DNA from: an uncultured Chloroflexales bacterium
GTDB taxonomy: Bacteria > Chloroflexota > Chloroflexia > Chloroflexales > Chloroflexaceae
Reading direction: 5' to 3'
Assembly: GCA_937967405.1 (NCBI GenBank)
Contig: CALCJV010000081.1
Span: 1 to 41,185 of the forward strand
DNA: 41,185 nt
The number at the start of each line of letters is the position of its first letter. The first letter of the stretch is position 1. Made by a program: the position numbers and the translations under genes. Under the pieces are notes generated by a model that saw nothing but the letters and a program-made list of their open reading frames with translations, searched no databases and had not been told where the DNA came from. This document shows positions 19,386 to 27,411 of the stretch, one piece after another.

Positions 19386-19466
19386 GATCAATCGAGGGAC
19401 TCACGGATTGTCGATCAGCATTTACTGCATTTATTGGTTTTGATAGCATAAGGAAGGCATGCTGCC

Positions 19467-20141
19467 ATGACCGCCATTAGCTCACCGATTCGCCTCGTTA
19501 CCATGTCCCAAACTGAACGCAAAGAACACGGCACAACCCGCCAGAGCATCCTCTATCTGCTGCGCCGCTATGGGCAGCTCACCGCATCCGAGTTGAGCGA
19601 GTATCTGCACATCGGTGCGGTTGGCGTGCGCCAACACCTGACCTTGCTCGAACGCGATGGACTCGTCGAGATCGCGGGCTTGCGGCGCAGCATTGGCCGC
19701 CCAAGCTACCTCTACACGCTCACCCCCAGTGCTGAGCAGCACTTCCCCAAAACGTATGACAACCTCGTGCTTAGCACCATCAATTTTGTCGCCGACAAAA
19801 TCGGGATACGCGGCATCATCGAGCTATTTGAACGCTGGCGCATTGAACAGTACAATCGGCTGGCCCCACAACTCCATGACCGCGTTGGCGTGGCCCGCGT
19901 GCAAGGCCTCGTCGAATTACTCAATGAGCAGGGCTATATGGCCGAGTACGAGACCCATGCAAATGGCTCCTGCACGCTCAGCAAATATAACTGCCCAATA
20001 GATTGTGTCGCCCGCCAATACCCGCAACTCTGCCAGCAAGAGCTTGTCCTCTATGAACAGCTGCTCAACGCTCCTGTGCAGCGCGAAGCCTCGCTACTAC
20101 AGGGCAGTTGTTGCTGTCGCTACCGCATCACCTTGACCTAG
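19467..20141 (+). CDS. SufR-like winged-helix regulator with C-terminal cysteines
   Basis: 224 residues. Residues ~20-90 are a winged helix (TRQSILYLLRRYGQLTASEL, AVGVRQHLTLLERDGLVEI, GRPSYLYTLT) of the DeoR/ArsR-like SufR type. The C-terminal part has Cys169, 176, 180, 189 and a Cys triplet at 205-207 (YNCPIDCVARQYPQLC, GSCCCRYRI), the layout used by SufR proteins to bind a 4Fe-4S cluster. SufR family members repress iron-sulfur assembly genes and sense oxidative or iron stress. ATG 19467 has AAGGAAGG upstream; an internal ATG at 19503 is possible. The next gene is superoxide dismutase, consistent with a redox role. Confidence 0.85.
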   Translation: MTAISSPIRLVTMSQTERKEHGTTRQSILYLLRRYGQLTASELSEYLHIGAVGVRQHLTLLERDGLVEIAGLRRSIGRPSYLYTLTPSAEQHFPKTYDNLVLSTINFVADKIGIRGIIELFERWRIEQYNRLAPQLHDRVGVARVQGLVELLNEQGYMAEYETHANGSCTLSKYNCPIDCVARQYPQLCQQELVLYEQLLNAPVQREASLLQGSCCCRYRITLT

Positions 20142-20198
20142 CCGTAGACCTAGCAACTCGGAGTCACGCTCATTCCGCGAGCTGTGCACTCCGCCTAA

Positions 20199-20220
20199 GG
20201 CTAAGGTTGGGAGCTTAGCC
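20199..20220 (+). terminator. Hairpin after SufR-like gene, no T-tract
   Basis: GGCTAAG (20199-20205) pairs with CTTAGCC (20214-20220) across an eight-base loop. It is 58 bases beyond the regulator stop. Without a following T run, intrinsic termination is uncertain. Confidence 0.4.
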
Positions 20221-20236
20221 GGAAGCCAACTACCGC

Positions 20237-20270
20237 CATCCGCCCCACAAGCTAACGCAACGGGCGGATG
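20237..20270 (+). terminator. Second GC-rich hairpin upstream of sod
   Basis: CATCCGCCC (20237-20245) pairs with GGGCGGATG (20262-20270), a 9-bp perfect stem with a 16-base loop. No T-tract follows. It may end the upstream transcript or be a regulatory structure. Confidence 0.4.
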
Positions 20271-20370
20271 CTGCTACATTCCTGCGGCTCCCCAGCCACG
20301 TCGCAGGGTCCATGCCTGTGCGCCAGCCACCTCCAGCTCTCCGCCACCGCTTGCACACAGATTGCACCAG

Positions 20371-20390
20371 ACATGGTATAGTAACCATGT
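20371..20390 (+). promoter_or_regulatory. sod promoter -10 embedded in a perfect inverted repeat
   Basis: ACATGGT-ATAGTA-ACCATGT is a perfect inverted repeat (7-bp arms). Inside it, TGG followed by TATAGT (20377-20382) forms an extended -10. No good -35 is present at the right distance. A regulator bound to the palindrome would cover the -10, so this is a candidate operator for sod, whose ATG is at 20453. Confidence 0.55.
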
Positions 20391-20452
20391 GACAACCCAA
20401 TCGAACGATCACGCGCTACTCGGAATCAAGCACACTGTGTAAGGAGAAGACC

Positions 20453-21067
<615 letters not shown>

Positions 21068-21245
21068 GCCGTCGCTTTCGGTGACTCCCCATGCGGCTCG
21101 CCGCATCCCTGTTGGACGTGATGTAACTGGCAGGGTGCGTCTAGCGTTATAATAGCGTTGTAGGATAAATACGATACGACAGTGACAACAACCACGGAGT
21201 TTTACGGCTAGCGATTAGCCTAAGCAATGCAAGAGGAGCAGACTC

Positions 21246-21746
21246 ATGACGATGACTGATTGGAACACCCGCGCAAACGAGATGGTGAAGATGTGGAACG
21301 AATCTCAGAACAAGATGTGGGAGAACTGGGTCAACACGATGAAGAGCATGAGCGGCATGGGTGCTACCCCCAACAGCCGCGAGGCATGGACGAAGACCGT
21401 CGAGGTGTGGCAGGATTCAGTTAAGACTGCCCTTGACGCACAGGTCACGTGGACTCAGTTCTGGACAGAAAGCGTTACCTCAGTGAGCGGATCGTCCAAG
21501 CAGATGAGCGACTGGTCGGCGCAAACGATGGAGATGACCAAGCAATGGACGGAAGCACAGTACAAGATGTGGAACGACTGGTTTGAATCCCTGAAGACTT
21601 TGGACACGGCCGCCATGCTCAAGAGCTTCAACCCCGAAGAAATGATGAAGCTGATGCAGACATGGCAAGACTCAGCCCGCAAGATGATGGAAACCCAGAT
21701 GGAAATGGTGCGCTCGATCACAAGTGCCCAGATGAAGAGCGAATGA
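21246..21746 (+). CDS. Trp/Met-rich internally duplicated helical protein (phasin-like?)
   Basis: 166 residues; ATG 21246 follows AAGAGGAG at good spacing. It contains 13 tryptophans and many Met, Lys, Glu and Gln, with amphipathic helical pattern and no membrane span or signal. The chain is an internal duplication with a period of about 84 residues: W6, W17, W25, W28, W55 in the first half match W90, W101, W109, W112, W140 in the second, and WQDS recurs (55-58 and 140-143). Helical, Trp/Met-rich small proteins bind polyhydroxyalkanoate granules (phasins, PhaE N-terminus), which is one possibility. I do not recognise a specific family. It appears monocistronic. Confidence 0.8.
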   Translation: MTMTDWNTRANEMVKMWNESQNKMWENWVNTMKSMSGMGATPNSREAWTKTVEVWQDSVKTALDAQVTWTQFWTESVTSVSGSSKQMSDWSAQTMEMTKQWTEAQYKMWNDWFESLKTLDTAAMLKSFNPEEMMKLMQTWQDSARKMMETQMEMVRSITSAQMKSE

Positions 21747-21814
21747 CCTGCGCGTTCTATCCGCCTTGCTGTTTGCTGTGCGGCAATCCTCTGTCCGCCT
21801 CAGCACCCCATAAG

Positions 21815-21846
21815 CGTGCCCCACGCACTGCGGTGTGTGGGGCACG
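21815..21846 (+). terminator. Strong hairpin after the Trp-rich gene
   Basis: CGTGCCCCAC (21815-21824) and GTGGGGCACG (21837-21846) form a perfect 10-bp stem with a 12-base loop, 68 bases after the stop codon. There is no T-tract. Confidence 0.5.
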
Positions 21847-21946
21847 GCATTGATCAAGCAGCGATACGCTCCACCGAGATTGCACGTGTTGCCTGCCAAT
21901 CAGCACAGAGCCGCCCCAACGGCTCCTCCAGCTCCCCCGATCTTGA

Positions 21947-21975
21947 TTGACAAAATGAAATTTTCATAGTATTCT
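21947..21975 (+). promoter_or_regulatory. Sigma-70 promoter with palindromic spacer
   Basis: TTGACA (21947-21952), 17 bases, TATTCT (21970-21975). The spacer contains ATGAAA-T-TTTCAT (21955-21967), a perfect odd palindrome centred between the hexamers. A protein bound there would lie between the -35 and -10. Drives the LysM/M23 gene. Confidence 0.65.
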
Positions 21976-22050
21976 CAGATTGGCTTTTGGCAGGTAACTC
22001 GAATTGGAACATCCTAAGTCCACGTAAGACTGCTATAACGGATAGCACCC

Positions 22051-22355
22051 ATGATCCAACTACACTGGCCACATTCAGCGTTGCATGCATCCCGCAGCGC
22101 ATCTGCACGTCAGTCCCTTCAACATGTTCTTCATCCTATTTCTCCATCTGACTCGCGTACCGCAACACCCAACGTCGCTCCACCCATTGCCCAACAGCGC
22201 GGCCTGCGCCGCCTGATCCAAGCCCTTGTCTTTGACCGGCGGGTGACTGCCCGCATCGGTGGCCACGCCCTGATCGCCGTGCTAATCGGGCTGCTCATCA
22301 TCGGCGAAGCCCGCCCACAGCCGCTCGTCACCAGCGTAGCCCTCACCCCCCCCCC
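22051..22355 (+). CDS. N-terminal membrane-anchor part of LysM/M23 hydrolase (frame separated by C10 tract)
   Basis: From ATG 22051 this frame encodes a basic, Ser/Pro-rich segment, then FDRRVTARIGGHALIAVLIG leading into one membrane span and a Pro-rich linker (LTPPPP) that runs into ten consecutive C residues at 22346-22355. Beyond the tract this frame is meaningless, while the LysM/M23 frame is open on both sides of it. The simplest reading is one gene whose anchor and body are out of frame by one base; adding one C (or removing two) would join them. No strong ribosome binding site precedes the ATG. Confidence 0.65.
22346..22355 (+). repeat. C10 homopolymer tract at frame junction
   Basis: Ten consecutive C residues followed by A and four more C. 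Sits exactly where the coding frame must change between the anchor and the hydrolase body. Slippage, phase variation or sequencing error are all possible. Confidence 0.85.
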
Positions 22356-22373
22356 ACCCCAGACACGCACCAT

Positions 22374-23546
22374 ATGGTCTCAGGCGGAATCGGGACGCTC
22401 CCAGCCGCCGACGAAGCAGTCGTGCTCGTCGGCAGTTTCATCACCCCCGCAACAAGGCAGAACTACACCCCGCCTGCTCCCCACACCGAGAACGAATTGG
22501 ATCGTGTTGCCCCCACCGTGCGTGATGTAGTTGCGGTGACTACGCCCGTATTCACTACCATTCACACATTGCAAACAGGCGAGACACTTGGCAGCATTGC
22601 CGAACAATACAACATTCCTCTTGATACCCTTGTATGGTCTAACCCATCCATCAATGGTGAGGTATTGATTCGTGGGCAAGAGCTTCGTATCGCTCGGATG
22701 GCTGGCATCCCCTACACGATCCAAGCGGGCGATACACTCGACAGCATCGCCGCCCGCTTCGGAGTCAATGCGGATATGATTGCTGCGTTCAAGCCGAATG
22801 GGATTAGCGTCGGGCAGCCCCTCCCCGCCGGACACGAAATCTTCATCGTGGATGGCACGGCTGCCATTCCTGAGCAGCTGCTCCGAGCTTATGGTGGCAT
22901 GGCCGGGCTAGCCGCGACCGGCCCCCAGCATGCTGGGATCACCCGAAGCGCGAGCAGCCTACTGGAAGGGCCGGATACCGTATACGCGGCGAAAGCGAAG
23001 GTAGATGGTGGGCGGCGAGTGCAGCTGATCGGCCAGCATGACGGTTGGGCCAAGATCAGTGTCGGCGACACCACCGGCTGGCTACCGCTCAGTGCGCTCG
23101 ATGTTGCGGGCGACATCCTCGCCCAAGTGCCGACCACCAACGATTTCCCCCCACCCCCCCCGATGTGGGTCTGGCCTGCGCGAGGAGCCTTCACCTCCGG
23201 CTTTGGCTGGCGGTGGGGCGGCTTCCACAATGGCATAGATATTGCCGCTAGGGCGTGGTCACCAATTGTCGCCGCTCGCGCAGGTACGGTGATGGAAGCC
23301 GGCTGGTGTAGTGGCTACGGCTTCTGCGTCCGCATGAGCCACGGCGATGGGATTCAGACCTTGTACGCGCACATGATAGACTACCCCACCGTCTCGGTTG
23401 GGCAGCAAGTCCCCGTCGGCAGCGTGATTGGGTACATGGGCAGCTCATATGATCTGGCTGGCGGTGGCTACTCCACCGGCGTACACCTCCACTTCGAGGT
23501 GCGCGTCAACGGCGTAAATGTTGATCCGTTGATCTACCTGCCATAG
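22374..23546 (+). CDS. LysM-domain M23-family metallopeptidase (body of frameshifted gene)
   Basis: 390 residues from the first ATG in this frame (22374), which has no ribosome binding site, so the native start is probably the upstream fragment. Two LysM modules (~64-107: HTLQTGETLGSIAEQYNIPL; ~111-157: YTIQAGDTLDSIAARFGVN) bind peptidoglycan. An SH3-like segment (~205-240, HDGWAKISVGDTTGWLPL) follows, then a Pro linker. The M23 catalytic domain (~260-390) has the zinc motif GFHNGIDIA, the ALYAHM-like YAHM and VHLHFEV. All catalytic residues are present. It should act as a periplasmic or surface endopeptidase in cell-wall remodelling or filament separation. Confidence 0.9.
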   Translation: MVSGGIGTLPAADEAVVLVGSFITPATRQNYTPPAPHTENELDRVAPTVRDVVAVTTPVFTTIHTLQTGETLGSIAEQYNIPLDTLVWSNPSINGEVLIRGQELRIARMAGIPYTIQAGDTLDSIAARFGVNADMIAAFKPNGISVGQPLPAGHEIFIVDGTAAIPEQLLRAYGGMAGLAATGPQHAGITRSASSLLEGPDTVYAAKAKVDGGRRVQLIGQHDGWAKISVGDTTGWLPLSALDVAGDILAQVPTTNDFPPPPPMWVWPARGAFTSGFGWRWGGFHNGIDIAARAWSPIVAARAGTVMEAGWCSGYGFCVRMSHGDGIQTLYAHMIDYPTVSVGQQVPVGSVIGYMGSSYDLAGGGYSTGVHLHFEVRVNGVNVDPLIYLP

Positions 23547-23651
23547 TCTCCACGCCGCGCTTAGGATGAGTGGGCAATCTGCCCACTCACATGCCTACCC
23601 AACCCAAGCGCGACGTGCATGGATCGCAAATTGGCAGTCTCACCTATTGCC

Positions 23652-23680
23652 TTGCCGCGCCGCCTGCACTGTGCTATAAT
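23652..23680 (+). promoter_or_regulatory. rpsF promoter
   Basis: TTGCCG (23652-23657), 17 bases, TATAAT (23675-23680) with a TGC extended -10. About 110 bases upstream of the rpsF start, which leaves room for a leader. The core TGTGCTATAAT resembles the elements at 1095 and 32868. Confidence 0.7.
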
Positions 23681-23789
23681 CCGTCTGTTAAAAACCAAAT
23701 TGGACTGACCTTTCTGCTTCGCCGTGCCATCGGCATCGCGCTGCCGATTTGAGTTAGATCGAGCGAAGCATACCCAGAGGAGGACTCCC

Positions 23790-24287
23790 TTGCGCGTTCG
23801 TAGCTATGAATTGATGTTTATCATTAGCCCTCTCCACGCCGATGATGACAGCATTACCAACATCATCAACCGCGTGTCCCAAACGATTGAAGCCGAAGGC
23901 GGCCAAATCATCTCCGTCAATCATAACCCCCCGTGGGGGCGGCGGCGATTTGCCTATCCAATTCGGGCGTATGCCAGCGGTGAAGCCAGCCGCCGCAACT
24001 TCACTGAAGGGTTCTATGTGCTGATGCACTTCAACCTCGAAGCCGCCAAGGTCTTAACCATAGATCGCGCGATCCGCTACATTGACCCGATCCTGCGCCA
24101 CCTGCTCACCATTATCACTGATACCCCTACAGCCAGCAGCGACGCTGATACCCGTAGCGGCCACGCATGGGCTAGCCCCCCTGCCGATGGCGATGAGGAT
24201 TTCGACGACGATGGCGATGAGGATTTCGACGACGACGATGGCAAAGAGGCTGACCTAAGCGTCGCTGAACACACCAGCGCCACCTAA
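23790..24287 (+). CDS. rpsF: Ribosomal protein bS6 with acidic tail
   Basis: 165 residues. The start is TTG at 23790, chosen because AGAGGAGG lies six bases upstream and the translation then begins MRVRSYELMFIISP, the expected S6 N-terminus; no ATG fits. Residues 1-~112 are the S6 fold (EAEGGQIISVNHNPPWGRRR, then FYVLMHFNLEAAKVLTIDRAI and a closing helix). Residues ~115-165 are a non-conserved extension ending in an Asp/Glu-rich run encoded by two exact 24-bp repeats. S6 binds 16S rRNA with S18 in the small subunit. No rpsR follows, unlike many genomes. Confidence 0.93.
   Translation: MRVRSYELMFIISPLHADDDSITNIINRVSQTIEAEGGQIISVNHNPPWGRRRFAYPIRAYASGEASRRNFTEGFYVLMHFNLEAAKVLTIDRAIRYIDPILRHLLTIITDTPTASSDADTRSGHAWASPPADGDEDFDDDGDEDFDDDDGKEADLSVAEHTSAT
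24186..24233 (+). repeat. Two exact 24-bp tandem repeats in rpsF tail
   Basis: Unit 24186-24209 is repeated exactly at 24210-24233, each coding DGDEDFDD. It lengthens the acidic tail of S6 by eight residues without changing frame. Copy number is likely to vary between strains. Confidence 0.85.
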
Positions 24288-24328
24288 GGCACACCCAGCG
24301 CGATGCGTGTTCCCCTTTATAACCAACG

Positions 24329-24350
24329 GGGGCTACGGCAACGTAGCCCC
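24329..24350 (+). terminator. Hairpin with GCAA tetraloop between rpsF and ssb
   Basis: GGGGCTACG, loop GCAA, CGTAGCCCC: a 9-bp perfect stem closed by a GNRA tetraloop. No T-tract follows. It could be a partial terminator, an RNA stability element, or a protein-binding hairpin in the rpsF-ssb transcript. Confidence 0.5.
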
Positions 24351-24430
24351 AACATTGCGAACACGCCCAGCCCGTCACGCTCCAATTGGGCAACACGAGC
24401 GAAATAGCACAACAGAAAGCGAGTGATTGA

Positions 24431-24913
24431 TTGGCAAGAGATTTGAACAAGGTGCTGTTGATTGGACGGCTCGGCACCGATCCTGAAATGCGCTACACCG
24501 CTAGTGGCAGCCCCGTCACGACCTTTCGGGTAGCCGTCAGCCGTCAATGGAAAGACAGCTCTGGCGATCCTCGTGAAGAAACCGAATGGTTTAGTGTCGT
24601 GACGTGGAACAAGCTCGCTGAAATCTGCCACCAATATCTTTCGAAGAATACCCGAGTCTACCTTGAAGGGCGGCTCCAAACTCGTTCGTGGGAAGACCAA
24701 CAAACCGGCCAGACGCGCTACAAAACGGAAGTGGTTGCCAGTGATATGATTATCTTGGAGGGCCGCCGTGAGGCCCCGAGTGCAAGCAGCGAACTCACTC
24801 CACCGTTCGGCAGTGCCGAGCCGCACCGCACCGAGCCACTCTTGCCCACCTTTGATTATGATGATGATCTGACTCCCCCACTGGATATTGGCGATGAGGA
24901 TATTCCTTTTTAG
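24431..24913 (+). CDS. ssb: Single-stranded DNA-binding protein
   Basis: 160 residues from TTG at 24431 (ARDLNKVLLIGRLGTDPEMR), 143 bases after rpsF. Residues 1-~108 are the OB fold (TTFRVAVSRQWK, EETEWFSVVTWNKLAEICHQYL, VYLEGRLQTRSW). A Ser/Pro/Asp linker leads to the acidic C-terminal tip DEDIPF, the docking peptide for replication and repair partners. Length is typical for a homotetrameric bacterial SSB. The ribosome binding site is weak (GAG spaced from TTG). rpsF-ssb adjacency is the usual bacterial arrangement. Confidence 0.95.
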   Translation: MARDLNKVLLIGRLGTDPEMRYTASGSPVTTFRVAVSRQWKDSSGDPREETEWFSVVTWNKLAEICHQYLSKNTRVYLEGRLQTRSWEDQQTGQTRYKTEVVASDMIILEGRREAPSASSELTPPFGSAEPHRTEPLLPTFDYDDDLTPPLDIGDEDIPF

Positions 24914-24918
24914 AACCT

Positions 24919-26430
24919 ATGGCACAAACACCTAAATCAACACCGCGCCCCACCCGCCGGAGCACCTCCCATCAAGATCAAGCTGCAGCCCAGAAACGTC
25001 AAGCCCAAGTTGTCACCCAACGACGGATGTCGGCCAAGCAGCAGCGTGAGCAGCAAGCACAACGCCGCTTCCTAACCATCATTGGAGCCATTCTCGGCAT
25101 CACCGTGTTGATCCTCATCGGTGGCATCATCTACCAGAACGTCTGGTTGCCCAGCCGCCCACTCGCGCAAGTCGGCGGTGCCACGCTCACCCGCCGCGAC
25201 TACTGGTACGAAAGCCGCCTTGCGATTGCCCAAGAGATCGCCCAGAACTTGCAACTCCTGCGCCTGTTTGGCAACGACTCGCAGTTCAGCAGCCAGTTTG
25301 CAGGACGTTCACCGAGCCTCAATCAACAGATCGATCAACTTGAGCGTGAGCCGGAAAATGAGCAGGTGATTACCCGCTGGATTGATGGGCAGATCATCAC
25401 GCAGGGCGCAGCATCGCTTGGGGTACAAGTCACAGACGATCAGATTAACCAAGCCCTGACCCAGACCTACGCCACCTTCCTGCCACCGACCAACGCACTC
25501 GATAGCAGCACCGGCGTAACCGACACAGTTGCCTTAGAAGATCAACCCGTACCCACCCCCGAAGCAGCCCAAGCCCGCGATCAGGCCGATCAGATCGTCG
25601 CCGCAATCTATGCGGGCTTCATCGGCGAGCTGGAACTGACCAGCGCAGAACCCAACCTGACCCAAGATGACTTCCGCCAAGCCTTGATCGCACAGCAACG
25701 CCGCCAGAGTTTGCAGGTGGCCATTGAGGAGCAGCTTGTGCCCGAAGCGGCCTTCTCGCCCTCCACTGAGCCGCAGCGCGTCCAAGCCCGCCAAATCCTG
25801 TTTGCCGTTGATCTTCCCGAAAACCCCTCGCAGGGGGTCATTGATACGGCCTATGCCGAAGCTCTTGCGGCAGCCGAAGCTACCCTTGCCGAACTGCAAG
25901 CCGGAGCCGATTTCGCCGAACTCGCAGCGCAACGTTCGGATGATGCCGGCTCGGCTCAACAGGGCGGCGATGTTGGCTTCTTTGATCGGAACGGTGTCAG
26001 CGCAAGCGGCGCAACCTACGCCCCCGAATTTGTCGCAGCGGCATTTGCATTGGATGAAGGCGAGCTGAGCGCACCGGTACGAACGCAGTTCGGGTGGCAC
26101 ATTATCGAAGTAACCAGCCGTGATGTACCCGACCCAGAGCAGCAGCTACGCGAAGCCCGCCGTGAAGCCTTCGATACGTGGCGCGAGGAGCAGCGCACCG
26201 CCTTGAAGGCTACCCGCATCCCCGCGCCTTCGCCAACCCCTGAAGCCGCGCCGAGCGAAGCAGCCCCATCCCCCGTACCGACCTTCCAGCCGGGCCCCCC
26301 AACTGCCCCTGCACTGCCGCAAAGTGAAGGCTCGGATACGGAAGGCTTCGAGAGCTTCGAAGGCCGCGACCCAGCCGAGTTGGAGGGCAACGAACTGCCC
26401 CTCACTCCGGAACCGCCGACGACTCCCTAA
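24919..26430 (+). CDS. Membrane-anchored parvulin-type peptidyl-prolyl isomerase (SurA/PrsA-like)
   Basis: 503 residues, starting five bases after ssb. A basic Gln/Arg-rich cytoplasmic stretch (1-~48) is followed by one membrane span (~50-73, LTIIGAILGITVLILIGG). A helical SurA-N-like chaperone part (~80-280) precedes a parvulin domain (~283-390) with ARQILFAV, DFAELAAQRSDDAGSAQQGG, DVGFFDRNGV and FGWHIIEV. The last ~75 residues are Pro/Glu/Ser low complexity. It probably folds or escorts secreted proteins on the outer face of the membrane. The stop is 20 bases from the next ATG, so the two are probably cotranscribed. Confidence 0.9.
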   Translation: MAQTPKSTPRPTRRSTSHQDQAAAQKRQAQVVTQRRMSAKQQREQQAQRRFLTIIGAILGITVLILIGGIIYQNVWLPSRPLAQVGGATLTRRDYWYESRLAIAQEIAQNLQLLRLFGNDSQFSSQFAGRSPSLNQQIDQLEREPENEQVITRWIDGQIITQGAASLGVQVTDDQINQALTQTYATFLPPTNALDSSTGVTDTVALEDQPVPTPEAAQARDQADQIVAAIYAGFIGELELTSAEPNLTQDDFRQALIAQQRRQSLQVAIEEQLVPEAAFSPSTEPQRVQARQILFAVDLPENPSQGVIDTAYAEALAAAEATLAELQAGADFAELAAQRSDDAGSAQQGGDVGFFDRNGVSASGATYAPEFVAAAFALDEGELSAPVRTQFGWHIIEVTSRDVPDPEQQLREARREAFDTWREEQRTALKATRIPAPSPTPEAAPSEAAPSPVPTFQPGPPTAPALPQSEGSDTEGFESFEGRDPAELEGNELPLTPEPPTTP

Positions 26431-26450
26431 GCTGAACGACAGGACGAACC

Positions 26451-27368
26451 ATGCGGGCGTGGAAACCAGTTTTGGGGCAAGGCATCTGGATTGCAGCGGG
26501 ACTGCTGCTATGCACTACGGCGGCCGCAGCGTGGCTCCTGCTGCGGTTTGTGCCGCACTTCATGCCCGCCCCCGAACTCTGGCGCATCACCCCGCTCACG
26601 TTTCTCGAAGGGACCGGCGCGGCGATGATGCTGGTGCTCGCCGGCTGGTTTGGCTACCGCCTGCTGGCCACCCTCACCCTGACCTACACGCTGGACCGCA
26701 ACGGCATCTACATCAGCTGGATCGGCAACCGCACCGTGATCCCACTGGCAGCGGTGCAAGAGCTGGCCGTTGCACCGCACGCCATCCCACTCCCAACCTT
26801 GCCCTACCGCAACATCGGCTATTACTGGGGGCGCATCCCGCTCGGCAGTGCCCCCCCACTGGAACTCTACACCACGCTCCCGCCAGACCAAAGCACCCTG
26901 ATCCAAACCGCGCACGCCATCTATGCCATTGCCCCGCGTGAGCCAGAGAGCTTCGTGCAGGAGTTTGGGCAACGCCGCGCACTCGGCGTAACCCAAAGCC
27001 TGCGCCCCACCTTCAGCGAGGGGCGGCTGTTCTTCTCCGCGTTCTGGAACGACCCGCTCATTCGCACCGCACTACTGGCGGGCTTGGCCATCGTGCTGTT
27101 GCTGCTGGGCTGGCTCTCGTTTGCCTACGCCAATCTGCCGCCCACGATTGCCCTCGGCTTCGATGCCGCCGGGGCAGCCCAAGACCTGCGCCCGCGCTAC
27201 CAAATCCTGTGGGTGCCGCTGTTGGCGATCAGCTTTGCGTTGCTTAACACAGGCATCGCGCTGAGCATCTTTCAGCGCATGCCCACTAGTGCCCGCCTGC
27301 TTCAGATTGGCACCGTGCCAATCCTTGTGCTGTTTGCCGTCGGCACGATCATGATTGCCACGCGCTGA
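26451..27368 (+). CDS. PH-like domain membrane protein
   Basis: 305 residues; ATG 26451 lies 20 bases after the foldase gene, with AGGACGAACC as a modest ribosome binding site. Two membrane spans occur near residues 10-32 and 50-72. Then comes a bacterial PH-like segment (~75-165, TYTLDRNGIYISWIGNRTVI, IPLAAVQELAVAP). The C-terminal third has two or three more spans with LPPTIALGFDAAG between them, like the DUF1648-type membrane module. The two parts together are seen in uncharacterised bacterial membrane proteins. Function unknown; position after a secreted foldase suggests an envelope role. Confidence 0.82.
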   Translation: MRAWKPVLGQGIWIAAGLLLCTTAAAAWLLLRFVPHFMPAPELWRITPLTFLEGTGAAMMLVLAGWFGYRLLATLTLTYTLDRNGIYISWIGNRTVIPLAAVQELAVAPHAIPLPTLPYRNIGYYWGRIPLGSAPPLELYTTLPPDQSTLIQTAHAIYAIAPREPESFVQEFGQRRALGVTQSLRPTFSEGRLFFSAFWNDPLIRTALLAGLAIVLLLLGWLSFAYANLPPTIALGFDAAGAAQDLRPRYQILWVPLLAISFALLNTGIALSIFQRMPTSARLLQIGTVPILVLFAVGTIMIATR

Positions 27369-27411
27369 CCGAAAGCAACGCAGCTTGCCCAAACCCCGCT
27401 CGAACTGCACT

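Larger units (their letters stand above)
19117..19466. other. Divergent intergenic region between Agl23 gene and SufR-like regulator
   Basis: This 350-base gap separates divergent genes. The left part carries a possible minus-strand promoter inside an inverted repeat (19162-19182). The right part, from 19296, is markedly AT-rich and carries a consensus promoter and nested palindromes ahead of the regulator gene. No coding potential or RNA gene was recognised. Confidence 0.8.
20142..20452. other. Intergenic region between the SufR-like gene and sod
   Basis: 311 bases without a convincing gene. It holds two hairpins (20199-20220 and 20237-20270) near the regulator's 3' end and a promoter-like element with a perfect inverted repeat at 20371-20390. 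The ribosome binding site AAGGAG precedes the sod ATG. Confidence 0.75.
21747..22050. other. Intergenic region before LysM/M23 gene
   Basis: 304 bases. It contains a GC-rich hairpin (21815-21846) near the end of the preceding gene, and a good promoter at 21947-21975 with a palindromic spacer. No gene is supported here. Confidence 0.75.

Noticed and set aside
20199..20270. A structured RNA or riboswitch ahead of sod
   Set aside because: Only two simple hairpins are visible, with no conserved riboswitch core; better explained as ends of the upstream transcript.
23145..23161. C6-A-C8 tract in the LysM/M23 body as a second frameshift site
   Set aside because: The coding frame continues correctly through it (a Pro run before MWVW), so no shift is needed.
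26324..26941. 205-residue His/Pro/Arg-rich plus-strand frame over the foldase end and PH-like gene
   Set aside because: Composition typical of an out-of-frame GC-rich read; overlaps two well-supported genes.
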